The position numbers were made by a program, and so were the translations under genes. DNA of 64,000 nt from Serratia plymuthica NBRC 102599 (GTDB lineage Bacteria > Pseudomonadota > Gammaproteobacteria > Enterobacterales > Enterobacteriaceae): the NCBI RefSeq assembly GCF_001590925.1, contig NZ_BCTU01000027.1, positions 32,719 to 96,718 on the forward strand, in the 5' to 3' direction. The notes beneath the pieces are model-generated. The model was given only the letters and a program-made list of their open reading frames with translations, made no database searches and was not told where the DNA came from. Shown in pieces: positions 17,962-26,002 of this stretch. Numbering within the stretch: position 1 is the first letter of the stretch; each line of letters begins with the position of its first letter.

Positions 17962-19204
17962 TGGCCGTCAACCACGGCGGCCATTAGGCCGCCTTTATAC
18001 TGCGTTATGGGGTGGCTGTCTGTTGATGTTGAGCCAGAGTGCGGCGGCGCGTTTTGCTATTCCCGGTTACGAGCTGGTGTATACCGCGCCGGTGGAAACC
18101 GCGTTGCAGGCGGATGACCTGCGTAACACCGCCGAGGTGTGGCAGCAGATGTTCGATGCGGCGAAAACCCGCATCGATCTGGGTCAGTTCTATGTGGCGA
18201 ACCAACAGGGTTCGCTGCTGGACGGCGTGCTGCAACACCTGAAAGCGGCGGGCGAGCGCGGGGTGAAAATCCGTTTTCTGATGGAAGAGAAGGGGATTCG
18301 TCTCTCCACCCCGGAGACGCTGGAACAGCTGAAGGCGATCCCCAACCTGGAGCTGCGGATTATTCCTTACCAGCGGCTGAGCGGCGGCATCCTGCATGCC
18401 AAATACCTGCTGGTGGACGGCGAGCAGGCGTTTGTCGGCAGCCAGAACTTCGACTGGCGGGCGCTTGAACATATTCATGAAACCGGGCTGCGCATCAGCG
18501 ATGCCGGGGTTGTCGGGCAGATTCAGACGATCTTCGAGCAGGACTGGCGGGCGCAGGCGTTGCTGATGGCGGATAAACCGGTGCCGCAGTTGGCGTATCA
18601 GCCCACGGCGGCAACGCCGCAGGGCAACTATCTGGTCGCCAGCCCGCGCGCCTATAACCCGGCCGGCGTGATTGACTCGCAGGTTGAGTTGCCGCGTCTG
18701 CTGGCGAGTGCCAAACAGCGGGTGCGGGTGCAGGTGATGGACTATGCGCCGTTGTCCTACGGCCCTGAACGCAGCCGGCCTTATTACGCGGTCATCGACA
18801 ATGCCCTGCGCAGCGCCGCCGCGCGGGGCGTGCAGATCGAGCTGATGGTGGCCAACTGGAACACCAAAAAGCCCGATATCGCCTGGCTGAAAAGCCTGGC
18901 GTTGGTGCCGAACGTGCAGATAAAAGTGGTGACCATTCCGCCGGCAAGCCAGGGGTTTATCCCGTTCGCGCGGGTGATCCACAGCAAGCTGATGACTATC
19001 GACGGCGAAACCGCCTGGGTAGGCACCAGCAACTGGACCGGCGGCTATCTGGATAACTCGCGCAACCTGGAACTGGTGCTGCACAGCCCGGCGATGAGCC
19101 AACGGCTGGACACACTTTACAGCCAACTGTGGGACAGCGTTTACGCCGAACCGCTGAAACTGGATTACGACTATCCGCCGCCCAAACCGGGCGGCGAATC
19201 CTGA
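17954..19204 (+). CDS. Exported phospholipase D family protein with two HKD motifs
   Basis: 416 residues with a basic-then-hydrophobic N-terminus (RLYTALWGGCLLMLSQSAAA) that looks like a signal peptide, then two complete HxKxxxxD motifs: HAKYLLVD followed by GSQN, and HSKLMTID followed by GTSN. Both active-site halves are intact, so a working phosphodiesterase or phosphatidyl transferase in the periplasm or beyond is expected; substrate could be phospholipid or nucleic acid. ATG 17954 overlaps exbB by 8 bp, showing translational coupling to the TonB system, an association I do not recognise from a described pathway. Confidence 0.88.
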   Translation: MPNGRQPRRPLGRLYTALWGGCLLMLSQSAAARFAIPGYELVYTAPVETALQADDLRNTAEVWQQMFDAAKTRIDLGQFYVANQQGSLLDGVLQHLKAAGERGVKIRFLMEEKGIRLSTPETLEQLKAIPNLELRIIPYQRLSGGILHAKYLLVDGEQAFVGSQNFDWRALEHIHETGLRISDAGVVGQIQTIFEQDWRAQALLMADKPVPQLAYQPTAATPQGNYLVASPRAYNPAGVIDSQVELPRLLASAKQRVRVQVMDYAPLSYGPERSRPYYAVIDNALRSAAARGVQIELMVANWNTKKPDIAWLKSLALVPNVQIKVVTIPPASQGFIPFARVIHSKLMTIDGETAWVGTSNWTGGYLDNSRNLELVLHSPAMSQRLDTLYSQLWDSVYAEPLKLDYDYPPPKPGGES

Positions 19205-19205
19205 T

Positions 19206-19268
19206 TTATCGTGGGCTGCGGGTGCCACCGGCGGCGGGCTGGCCGTTGATCCAATGTGAAATGGGCAT
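19206..19268 (-). pseudogene. 5' remnant of a (methyl)malonate-semialdehyde dehydrogenase gene (mmsA-like)
   Basis: An AAGGAG RBS and ATG stand 13 bp behind the aminotransferase stop and open a 20-codon frame, MPISHWINGQPAAGGTRSPR, then TAA. This is the typical start of MmsA-type aldehyde dehydrogenases (…H-[FW]-I-[ND]-G-x-x-x-x-GG…). The rest of the roughly 500-codon gene is gone; two bases further begins the stop of the convergent phospholipase D gene. Omega-amino acid:pyruvate aminotransferase genes are commonly followed by such a dehydrogenase gene, so this is a deletion or replacement scar. Confidence 0.75.
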
Positions 19269-19280
19269 GGCATTCGCTCC

Positions 19281-20621
19281 TTATTCGGTGGCGTTGAGGG
19301 CGTCGCCCAGGGCGTTGATCAGCGAGTCGATCTGCGCCTCGCTGCTGATAAACGGCGGTGCCAGTTGGAGGGTGTCGCCGCCATAGCGGACGTAAAACCC
19401 GTTTTCCCAGCAGTGCATCGCCGCTTCATACGGCCTGCGCGCCGCTTCCCCTGGCCGCGCCGCCAGTGTGATGCCTGCCGCCAGGCCAACATTGCGGATA
19501 TCGGTGACGTGCTTGCAGCCTTGCAAGCCATGTACCGCCTGTTCGAAATAGGGGGCCAATGCCTGTACCCGTTCGATCATCTGTTCGCGCTCAATGATAT
19601 CCAGCGTCGCCAGCCCCACGGCACAGCTGACCGGGTGGGCGGAATAGGTATAACCGTGCGGGAATTCGAGCAGGTACTCCGGCTCGTCGGTGTGCATGAA
19701 GGCATCGTAAATCGCCGGTTGGACCACCACCGCGCCCATCGGCTGCGCGCCGTTGGTCACCTGTTTGGCGATGTTCATGATGTCCGGCGTGACGCCGAAC
19801 GCCTCGGCGGCGGTCAACGCGCCACAGCGGCCGAAGGCGGTGATCACTTCGTCAAAAATCAGCAGAATGTTGTTTTGGCTGCAAATTTCACGGATACGTT
19901 GCAGATAGCCGATTGGCGGCACTATCACCCCGGCGGAGCCGGAGAAGGGCTCGATAATCACGGCCGCGATGGTCGACGCATCGCGCAGCGCGATAATTCG
20001 GTTCAGCTCTTCCGCCAGTTCGGCACCCTGCGCGGGCATGCCGCGCGAAAAAGCGTTACCCGCCAGCAGAGTATGCGGCAGGTGGTCCGCTTCCGCTCCT
20101 GCGCCAAAAGCCTTGCGGTTACCGGCGATGCCGCCTACCGAAATACCGCCAAAGTTAACGCCGTGGTAGCCCTTTTCACGGCCGATAAAACAGGTTTTTC
20201 CTGCCTGGCCTTTGGCCCGCCAGTAGGCGCGCGCCATTTTTAACGAGGTGTCCGCCGCTTCGGAGCCGGAGCCGGTAAAAAATACATAGTCCAGCCCGGC
20301 CGGCGTCATGGCCTTAATTTTATTCGCCAGTTCGAAAGACAATGAGTGGCCGAATTGAAACGCCGGGGAATAATCCAACCGAGAAAGTTGACGGTGGGCC
20401 GCATCGGCAATTTCCTGGCGGCCGTGGCCTAATCCGCAGCACCATAGGCCGGATAAACCGTCAAAGATTTTACGCCCATCCTGGCTGGTATAATAGGCGC
20501 CTTCAGCGTGACTTATCATTCGCGGGTTGGCTTTAAAATTACGGTTGCCGGTAAATGGCATCCAATGTGCTTCTAACCATTCACGATCGGGTTTATTCTC
20601 GCGGTGATTTAAATCAGCCAT
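19281..20621 (-). CDS. Class III aminotransferase, omega-amino acid (beta-alanine):pyruvate type
   Basis: The 446-residue PLP enzyme resembles omega-amino acid:pyruvate transaminases, which form malonate semialdehyde and alanine from beta-alanine. Motifs: N-terminal HWMPFTGNRNFK, FFTGSGSEAADTSLKMARAYWRAKG, the PLP-binding IFDEVITAFGR and the Schiff-base lysine in NIAKQVTNG. The following dehydrogenase gene is reduced to a 20-codon remnant, so the semialdehyde would need another enzyme. A LysR gene diverges from it across a 257-bp gap that carries a long palindromic repeat. Confidence 0.9.
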   Translation of the reverse strand: MADLNHRENKPDREWLEAHWMPFTGNRNFKANPRMISHAEGAYYTSQDGRKIFDGLSGLWCCGLGHGRQEIADAAHRQLSRLDYSPAFQFGHSLSFELANKIKAMTPAGLDYVFFTGSGSEAADTSLKMARAYWRAKGQAGKTCFIGREKGYHGVNFGGISVGGIAGNRKAFGAGAEADHLPHTLLAGNAFSRGMPAQGAELAEELNRIIALRDASTIAAVIIEPFSGSAGVIVPPIGYLQRIREICSQNNILLIFDEVITAFGRCGALTAAEAFGVTPDIMNIAKQVTNGAQPMGAVVVQPAIYDAFMHTDEPEYLLEFPHGYTYSAHPVSCAVGLATLDIIEREQMIERVQALAPYFEQAVHGLQGCKHVTDIRNVGLAAGITLAARPGEAARRPYEAAMHCWENGFYVRYGGDTLQLAPPFISSEAQIDSLINALGDALNATE

Positions 20622-20660
20622 TTTTCCCTCCAGGTAGGAGAATAGGGACGGTTAATTAAA

Positions 20661-20784
20661 TATACCCGTCATCTTTTAAGTTACAGCGTTGTTATCTGCA
20701 CGCGCTCACCCATTACTTACTTGAGTAAGCGCCTGGGGATGAGTGGCTGGCCGCCTGGCCGCAACTTAAAAGCTATAGGGTATA
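20661..20784. repeat. Long palindromic intergenic repeat, copy 1
   Basis: TATACCC with TCTTTTAAGTT at the left end is mirrored by AACTTAAAAG with GGGTATA at the right end, and an internal stem (CTTACTTGAGTAAG) lies between. A shorter relative with the same arms is at 50643-50709. This looks like a dispersed, non-coding repeat family of enterobacteria. Confidence 0.7.
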
Positions 20785-20878
20785 AATAAACGTGTTAATG
20801 AATTGTTGAGTGAAATTGACTATGTTCCGCTTCTTCACTAATGTGAATAATCATATGTCGAAACTTACTTAAGGTTTT

Positions 20879-21808
20879 ATGCAAGTAAAAAAACGCGCGC
20901 TTTTAGGGCAGTTGTCGGATATGGATCTGCGGTTGCTGCGGGTGTTTAAAGCGGTGGTCGATTGCGGAGGAATGAGCGCCGCCGAGCTGGAGCTGAATAT
21001 CAGCCTGTCGACCATCAGCAAACATATCAAGGATCTGGAGCAAAGGCTGGGGCTGACGCTGTGCCAGCGCGGGCGGGAAGGCTTCGCCGTCACCGACGAA
21101 GGGCTGTTGATTTACCAGGAAACCATCAACCTGCTGGCGGCCACCGAGGCTTTTCGCCGTGGGGTGGATGACGTGCATCGACGCATGGGCGGCCAGCTGC
21201 ACGTGGCAATATTTGATCATACGGTCAGTAATCCGCAGGCGCACATCGGCCGGGCAATTGCGTTATTCAGCGAGCGTGCGCCGGACGTGTCTTTGCAAAT
21301 GTACGTGGAGCCGATAAATACCATTGAGCGCGGCGTTATTGACGGACAGTTTCAGATTGGCGTTATTCCCATGCACCGCAATGCGGAAAGTTTATCTTAT
21401 AGTTCTTTATTCAATGAGAGGATGTTCTTATATTGCGGTGCGCAGCATGAGTTATTTTCCGCTCATCACGACATGCTGAATTGGGATCTGTTGCACAATT
21501 ATGCCTTTGCAGGATTGGGCTACCATTCGCCGAATATGGCGTTAAGTTTGCAGCAGCATTTGCAGCGCAAGGCGACGGGTTTTGCTCAGGAGTCGATAGC
21601 GACCTTAATCCTCTCCGGCAAGTATGTCGGCTTTCTTCCCGACCACTATGCGGCGTTTTTCGTCGCGCAGAATATGATGCGGGCGATAAAACCGGCGCTG
21701 TTCCGCTACCACTGTGAATATTCCTGCGTGGTACGGCGTTCACCCAGCCCGCAACGGGTGGTGAAGGTATTCCACGACTGCCTGCTGGCGGCGCATGAGG
21801 GGGAATAA
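20879..21808 (+). CDS. LysR family transcriptional regulator
   Basis: 309 residues with the N-terminal LysR winged HTH (DLRLLRVFKAVVDCGGMSAAELELNISLSTISKHIKDLEQRLG) and a C-terminal effector-binding domain. It is divergent from the beta-alanine-type aminotransferase gene, the classic layout for a LysR activator of that gene. RBS TAAGG precedes the ATG. The effector is unknown. Confidence 0.88.
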   Translation: MQVKKRALLGQLSDMDLRLLRVFKAVVDCGGMSAAELELNISLSTISKHIKDLEQRLGLTLCQRGREGFAVTDEGLLIYQETINLLAATEAFRRGVDDVHRRMGGQLHVAIFDHTVSNPQAHIGRAIALFSERAPDVSLQMYVEPINTIERGVIDGQFQIGVIPMHRNAESLSYSSLFNERMFLYCGAQHELFSAHHDMLNWDLLHNYAFAGLGYHSPNMALSLQQHLQRKATGFAQESIATLILSGKYVGFLPDHYAAFFVAQNMMRAIKPALFRYHCEYSCVVRRSPSPQRVVKVFHDCLLAAHEGE

Positions 21809-21812
21809 ACGC

Positions 21813-22637
21813 TTATTCCTGGCTTTCGGCGCCTTGCCAAAAATCGCCTATCAGTTGCTCAATTCGCTCTGCATCATCTCGGGTAGTCTGTCGAACAATG
21901 GCATCAATGAGTTTTTGGTTATCGAGTTGCGGCAATGGTGATGCGGTCCCTCTTGTCGTACTGTGCTGCAAAAGAGAGATAACATCGGTACCCAACAGGA
22001 AAGCGCCCAATCTGTCGGGATCTGAATCGAAATTTTCTATGTCGACGGGAATCTCGTAAATTCGCTCGTCTTCGATATGACCGTATTCACTGATTAGGGT
22101 GAAAAGATCGACGGCATCTTTCCCATTTTGATTACCCCGATCGCGCCAGGCAAACAGCTTAAGTAGCGCCAGGCCCGGTAAAGAACAGAAAAGCAATTCG
22201 CAGCTATTACTCAAACGCACCGCTACCGCCTGTTGGAAAGCTTCCTGGAACCCGTCAACCGCCATGACAATGGCACGATCGGGTGGCCAGGCGATGGTAT
22301 TTTCTACCGCAATATTTCCGAAAGGAATGATATCGAGTTCGTTGTCTTGCCACAGTAGGCGGTGAGCATTACCGGTGATTGCTTTCGCGCCTTGTGCTAT
22401 CAATTCCTTTTTCAGCGCATCGAATTGCTGCCAGTCATCGACAAAAATGGCGATATCGATATCACGCGTTTTTCGCCCTATTCGGCGGCCGTGGACATGA
22501 TGCAGCAGCACTTCTCTTGCCGTCGCGCCGGCAACAAAGAATTCGATGGATTGCCCTGTGCAGATGTCAGTGATTTGTGCGAGTAGCCTTTCAGTTTCTG
22601 AAGAGAGCGCTGTCTTTAAGTCCAAGATATTTGTCAT
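21813..22637 (-). CDS. AbiEii-type nucleotidyltransferase toxin
   Basis: 274 residues with the AbiEii/COG4849-type nucleotidyltransferase signatures: FFVAGATAREVLL, RKTRDIDIAIF (acidic pair) and the C-terminal KLFAWRDRGNQNGKDAVDLFTLI motif. Family members block translation by modifying tRNA and act in phage defence. ATG 22637 has an RBS (GAGG) and lies inside the end of the antitoxin gene (47-bp overlap), giving the usual antitoxin-toxin coupling. G+C is somewhat lower than in flanking metabolic genes, in line with a mobile defence module. Confidence 0.82.
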   Translation of the reverse strand: MTNILDLKTALSSETERLLAQITDICTGQSIEFFVAGATAREVLLHHVHGRRIGRKTRDIDIAIFVDDWQQFDALKKELIAQGAKAITGNAHRLLWQDNELDIIPFGNIAVENTIAWPPDRAIVMAVDGFQEAFQQAVAVRLSNSCELLFCSLPGLALLKLFAWRDRGNQNGKDAVDLFTLISEYGHIEDERIYEIPVDIENFDSDPDRLGAFLLGTDVISLLQHSTTRGTASPLPQLDNQKLIDAIVRQTTRDDAERIEQLIGDFWQGAESQE

Positions 22638-23610
22638 TAACGAGCCTCGCGACTTCAAGATTACGATCATCTCGGCCGGCAAGTAATTCACCGATGCTGA
22701 GCATTGCTTTAGCCAAGGCCGTCAATCGCCACTCATTGCCCCAGAAGGCGGTGACCAGTTGCATTTGCCCCTCCCGTTCTGGCCGCAGGCCGAGATCTTT
22801 TCTGCGTTGTTGCAGCGGTTCATGAGTAAACAATATTAGTTTTTCAGGAGAAAGATACCCATCCGTCAACAGTGAGGCTGCGGCTTCCCCTCCCCAAGTT
22901 TCATTGGATTGCAGAGGAATGCGTTGCCAGTCCGCCGGCGCCTCCAGATGGATGCTTTTTTGTTTTGGGCGCAGCATAACCGCATACTCACGTAACCATA
23001 ATGCCGTTAGTGCCCCTGGCTCCAGCAACCTGCGCCCGTCTTGCGACTTGCGGTAATAGCGTTGTGCTTCAAGGTAATCGAAGGCTTTGCTGACCATACC
23101 TAAAGAGATCCCTGCCGCGTTGGCTAATTCGCGGTAGGTTGAATCAATGGCATTTGTGTCAGAAAGTAACACAAACAACAGCTTGAGCGTGCCTTCGCTG
23201 ATTCTTGCAGTACTATCCTCAAAATGCTTGGCGGTTTTTGGCGCTTTTTTGCCGGATATCTGTAAAAAAAGGCCCTCGGTATTGATACTGGCGTTACCCG
23301 CCGCATCAATAAAGTTCAGTTTCAGCTCTTCGCAAATTTTGGTTTGCGCGGGGGTTAATGGGGAACAGAGTAAGAGGCGCTCATCTGCCGTTCTGTTCTG
23401 CCATGATTTTCGCAGCAAAAAGAGATTTTCTTTTCGACGGATAATCTTTATATCCATCTTAAAGGTAAATGTTTTATTGTTGCTGACAGATAAGCAGGCA
23501 TAACCATCAGCGTCGCCGTTCGGTTGCAACTTTGTCGTCAGGTTCATGCCAACGGGTAAGTTTGCTCTTACCGACGCTAACAGTTCTTCTTCTGTATCAA
23601 GCATAGGCAT
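22591..23610 (-). CDS. AbiEi-type antitoxin / transcriptional autoregulator
   Basis: 339 residues. The middle part reads as a winged HTH (STYRELANAAGISLGMVSKAFDYLEAQRYYRKSQDGRRLLEPGAL), followed by an AbiEi C-terminal domain, as in the COG4861 proteins paired with COG4849 nucleotidyltransferases. AbiEi proteins neutralise the toxin and repress their own promoter by binding inverted repeats. Exactly such repeats (TTCAT/ATGAA half-sites) lie 16-57 bp before its ATG. Gene order antitoxin then toxin with overlap is typical of type IV AbiE systems. Confidence 0.78.
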   Translation of the reverse strand: MPMLDTEEELLASVRANLPVGMNLTTKLQPNGDADGYACLSVSNNKTFTFKMDIKIIRRKENLFLLRKSWQNRTADERLLLCSPLTPAQTKICEELKLNFIDAAGNASINTEGLFLQISGKKAPKTAKHFEDSTARISEGTLKLLFVLLSDTNAIDSTYRELANAAGISLGMVSKAFDYLEAQRYYRKSQDGRRLLEPGALTALWLREYAVMLRPKQKSIHLEAPADWQRIPLQSNETWGGEAAASLLTDGYLSPEKLILFTHEPLQQRRKDLGLRPEREGQMQLVTAFWGNEWRLTALAKAMLSIGELLAGRDDRNLEVARLVNDKYLGLKDSALFRN

Positions 23611-23625
23611 TTGTTCACACTCTTT

Positions 23626-23667
23626 GTTTGTTCATGCATCATGAACGAAATCAGTTTATGAACAAAC
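23626..23667. promoter_or_regulatory. Inverted-repeat operator cluster of the AbiE-like pair
   Basis: GTTTGTTCAT (23626-23635) and ATGAACAAAC (23658-23667) form a perfect 10-bp inverted repeat; a third half-site ATGAACG (23641-23647) makes an inner palindrome TTCAT-GCATC-ATGAA. Position between the divergent antitoxin and phosphatase genes suggests autoregulation of both directions. Confidence 0.6.
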
Positions 23668-23710
23668 CACAAGTAATGCAACGTCGAGTGTATGACTATC
23701 CAGAGGCGCA

Positions 23711-24460
23711 ATGATTATCGAGTTAGCCGCCAATACTTTGGGCCGGGATTTTGTCGTAGGGGATCTTCATGGCTGCCTGAATGAACTCCATGAGTTACTT
23801 GAACATGTTAGTTTTGATAGCCAAAAAGATCGCCTGATCGCTGTCGGCGATTTAATTGATCGCGGAACTCACAGTTTGGGATGCCTGAAGTTACTTGATA
23901 AACCGTGGTTTTTTTCGGTGTTGGGGAATCACGAAAAGCTTTTGATTGACTATATGTGTGCACACAAAGGTGAACAACAAGATGCTATAGCCCGGAAATG
24001 GTGTTCGGCAGGGGGAGAGTGGTTTTTCGAGTTGGATAGTTCGCTACAACATCAATGTTATCGCAATGCAGTAGTGCTTCCGTGGGCGATCCTGATCGGT
24101 GCAGGACAATATCACTATTGTGTAATCCATGCAGAATTACCGCCTGAAATGAACCATCTCGGGGATTTTCTGGCTGGTTTACAGGCTGCAGACCCGTTGA
24201 TGCGGCTGAGCTGTCTTTCCGGGCGTAGACGGCATCGGGCAAAATACTGCATACCGATAGAAGGGATAAGTTATGTGCTGTGTGGCCATACGCCTGGGGA
24301 ACGTAATCGCGAACTGGGTAATATGCTCAATCTTGATTACGGGGCTTTTACTATCGCTGAACGCGGGGCGTTATGCCTGTTCGAACTGGGAATAAACCGC
24401 CGTTACCTGCTGCGTAAAGACGGTTTATTCGAACAGGCTTTCGGCGCTGCCGGCCTTTAA
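23711..24460 (+). CDS. PPP-family metallophosphatase (lambda-phosphatase/PrpA-like)
   Basis: 249 residues containing the full PPP metal-site signature: GDLHGC at about residue 18, GDLIDRG at about 46, GNHE at about 77, a His in CVIHAELP and another in CGHTPG near residue 196. These enzymes remove phosphate from Ser/Thr (and sometimes Tyr) residues or small molecules using Mn/Fe. It is divergent from the AbiE-like pair and shares the operator region; whether it belongs to the same defence module is uncertain. Confidence 0.88.
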   Translation: MIIELAANTLGRDFVVGDLHGCLNELHELLEHVSFDSQKDRLIAVGDLIDRGTHSLGCLKLLDKPWFFSVLGNHEKLLIDYMCAHKGEQQDAIARKWCSAGGEWFFELDSSLQHQCYRNAVVLPWAILIGAGQYHYCVIHAELPPEMNHLGDFLAGLQAADPLMRLSCLSGRRRHRAKYCIPIEGISYVLCGHTPGERNRELGNMLNLDYGAFTIAERGALCLFELGINRRYLLRKDGLFEQAFGAAGL

Positions 24461-24467
24461 AATCCGT

Positions 24468-24560
24468 TTACTGCTTTTTCTTCTTACCGAAGATCTTTAG
24501 CAGCACGCCAACCAGAATGCCAATGGCGATGCCGGTGAAAATCCAGCTGATGATACCCAT
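24468..24560 (-). CDS. 30-residue single-helix membrane protein
   Basis: An ORF of 30 codons encoding one hydrophobic helix (IISWIFTGIAIGILVGVLL) followed by a basic tail (KIFGKKKKQ), which predicts a cytoplasmic C-terminus. A good RBS (GCGGGAG, 8 bp from ATG) precedes it, and it fills the gap between convergent and tandem genes. It resembles the architecture of regulatory small membrane proteins but matches none I know by sequence. Confidence 0.65.
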   Translation of the reverse strand: MGIISWIFTGIAIGILVGVLLKIFGKKKKQ

Positions 24561-24598
24561 TTCCGATCTCCCGCTATTGCTTTGATCTCATTATATTA

Positions 24599-25726
24599 TC
24601 ATTCGACGCGGAATGCGCCTTCGATCATCAGTTGCCGTTGCGCGGCGGTATAGTCGATCAATGAGTTCTTGCTGTTGGATTTTTCCAGCGTCACCGCCAG
24701 TTCGTCGCCGGAAATCGGCAGGTCATCCTGCCAGAACGGCGCGATGGCGTTGCGGGTAATAAACTCGATCAGATAGCGTTCCGGGCTGTCTTGCTGTTCG
24801 GGGAACAGGCGTGCGGCCAGATCGCTCATCAGCGTGCGCTGTTGCGGCTGCTCGCTTTGCGCCAGCAGTTCGAGGAACGGCAACAGCAGGCGGCCGCAGA
24901 CCTGGCCGTGGTGGTAATCGTGCAGCGCGCCAATCTCGCCGGCAATGCCGTGGATCACCCCCAGCCCGGCGGCGCTCAGCGTCAGCCCCCCCAGGTACGA
25001 GGCCTGCATGATGGCTTCACGGGCGCGATCGCTGCGGTTGAGCGCCGGCCAGGCATCCAGAAAATGGCGGATGCCGGTCAGTGACATCTCGCGCGTCATG
25101 GCGCTGGCGGTTTTGGACAGATAGGCTTCGAACAGGTGGGTAAACGCGTCGATGGCGCAGTAAGCCAGCACCTTGTCCGGTGCGCCCTCTAGCAACTGCG
25201 GATCCAGGATGGCGGTATGCGGCACGAAGTTGTTATGGCGCAGCGAGGCTTTCACCTTGCTGATCCGGGTATCGGTGATCACCGCGTTTTGGGTCACTTC
25301 ACTGCCGGTGCCGGCAGTGGTCGGGATGGCGATCAGCGGCAGGGTGGCGCCGCTGATTTTTGTATCACCGATCTTTTCCATATAGCGCAGCGTCGGCAGC
25401 GGATGTTCCACTAAAGCGGCAAACGCCTTGGCGGCATCCAGCACGCTGCCGCCGCCAATGGCCACCACGCGCAATGCCTTGCCGCGCCAGCGTGCGACCC
25501 AGGCGTCGATCTCCTGCGGCGAGGCTTCGTGGCTGACGATCTCGGTGCCGATCAGCAGCGGCGTCAGGGCCTCTGCCAACGAGGAATATACCGCGCCATT
25601 GAGGAATGAACGGCAGCTGAACAGCAATGTCGGCTGGGGATCGGCGGCCAGTAATGGGATCAGTTGGCTAATACTGCCGTGGCCGAACCAGGTATGCCGG
25701 TTGGCGATCGTCAGGCTGGTAGTCAT
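24599..25726 (-). CDS. Iron-containing alcohol dehydrogenase
   Basis: 375 residues of the Fe-ADH (group III) family. The NAD-binding segment GGGSVLDAAKAFA, the hallmark IPTTAGTGSEVTQNAV, and the metal-ligand region with Asp/His in AYCAIDAFTHLFEAYL and GVIHGIAGEIGALHDYHHGQ are all present. ATG 25726 is chosen for the AAGGAGA RBS. Substrate unknown; glycerol-, butanol- or hydroxyacid-type alcohols are handled by relatives. Its promoter region (25806-25823) carries one of the shared 18-bp motifs also found before hpaG1, and a LuxR regulator gene diverges from it. Confidence 0.88.
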   Translation of the reverse strand: MTTSLTIANRHTWFGHGSISQLIPLLAADPQPTLLFSCRSFLNGAVYSSLAEALTPLLIGTEIVSHEASPQEIDAWVARWRGKALRVVAIGGGSVLDAAKAFAALVEHPLPTLRYMEKIGDTKISGATLPLIAIPTTAGTGSEVTQNAVITDTRISKVKASLRHNNFVPHTAILDPQLLEGAPDKVLAYCAIDAFTHLFEAYLSKTASAMTREMSLTGIRHFLDAWPALNRSDRAREAIMQASYLGGLTLSAAGLGVIHGIAGEIGALHDYHHGQVCGRLLLPFLELLAQSEQPQQRTLMSDLAARLFPEQQDSPERYLIEFITRNAIAPFWQDDLPISGDELAVTLEKSNSKNSLIDYTAAQRQLMIEGAFRVE

Positions 25727-25805
25727 GTTCTCTCCTTGGCGCGGTAAAACCACAGCATAAGCCAGCCTCGTCGGAGGAACCACTGCTTTTCACTGCCGGA
25801 AAGCC

Positions 25806-25823
25806 ATTCATTAACATATTAAC
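25806..25823 (-). promoter_or_regulatory. Shared motif GTTAATATRTTAAYGAAT, site A
   Basis: Read on the minus strand, GTTAATATGTTAATGAAT lies 80 bp upstream of the Fe-ADH start. It differs by one base from site C before hpaG1 (38556-38573). Confidence 0.55.
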
Positions 25824-25972
25824 CAGACCCGTGGGTGACGGGGTGCCATAATCTGGCGAAGCTGTGATTTGTTTAACATGCAAGCAAGCGAAACCTTGCA
25901 TTTGGCGCTGTTGAATGCTTTTTATAACAAGCGGGCCATGGCGCTGCCGGTTTTATCCGAAACAAGGTAATT

Positions 25973-25990
25973 GTTAATTTATTAATGATG
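25973..25990 (+). promoter_or_regulatory. Shared motif, degenerate site D
   Basis: GTTAATTTATTAATGATG matches site C at 15 of 18 positions and lies just upstream of the LuxR gene start at 26003. Because the sequence is A+T-rich, chance similarity is possible. Confidence 0.3.
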
Positions 25991-26002
25991 GCGAGGGCGG
26001 AT

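Noticed and set aside
18005..19273. Long antisense ORF opposite the phospholipase D gene
   Set aside because: His/Arg/Gln-rich, no family features, no RBS; a typical shadow in G+C-rich coding DNA. Similar long antisense frames opposite tonB, hpaB, fuconate dehydratase, the permease and fucP were rejected for the same reason.
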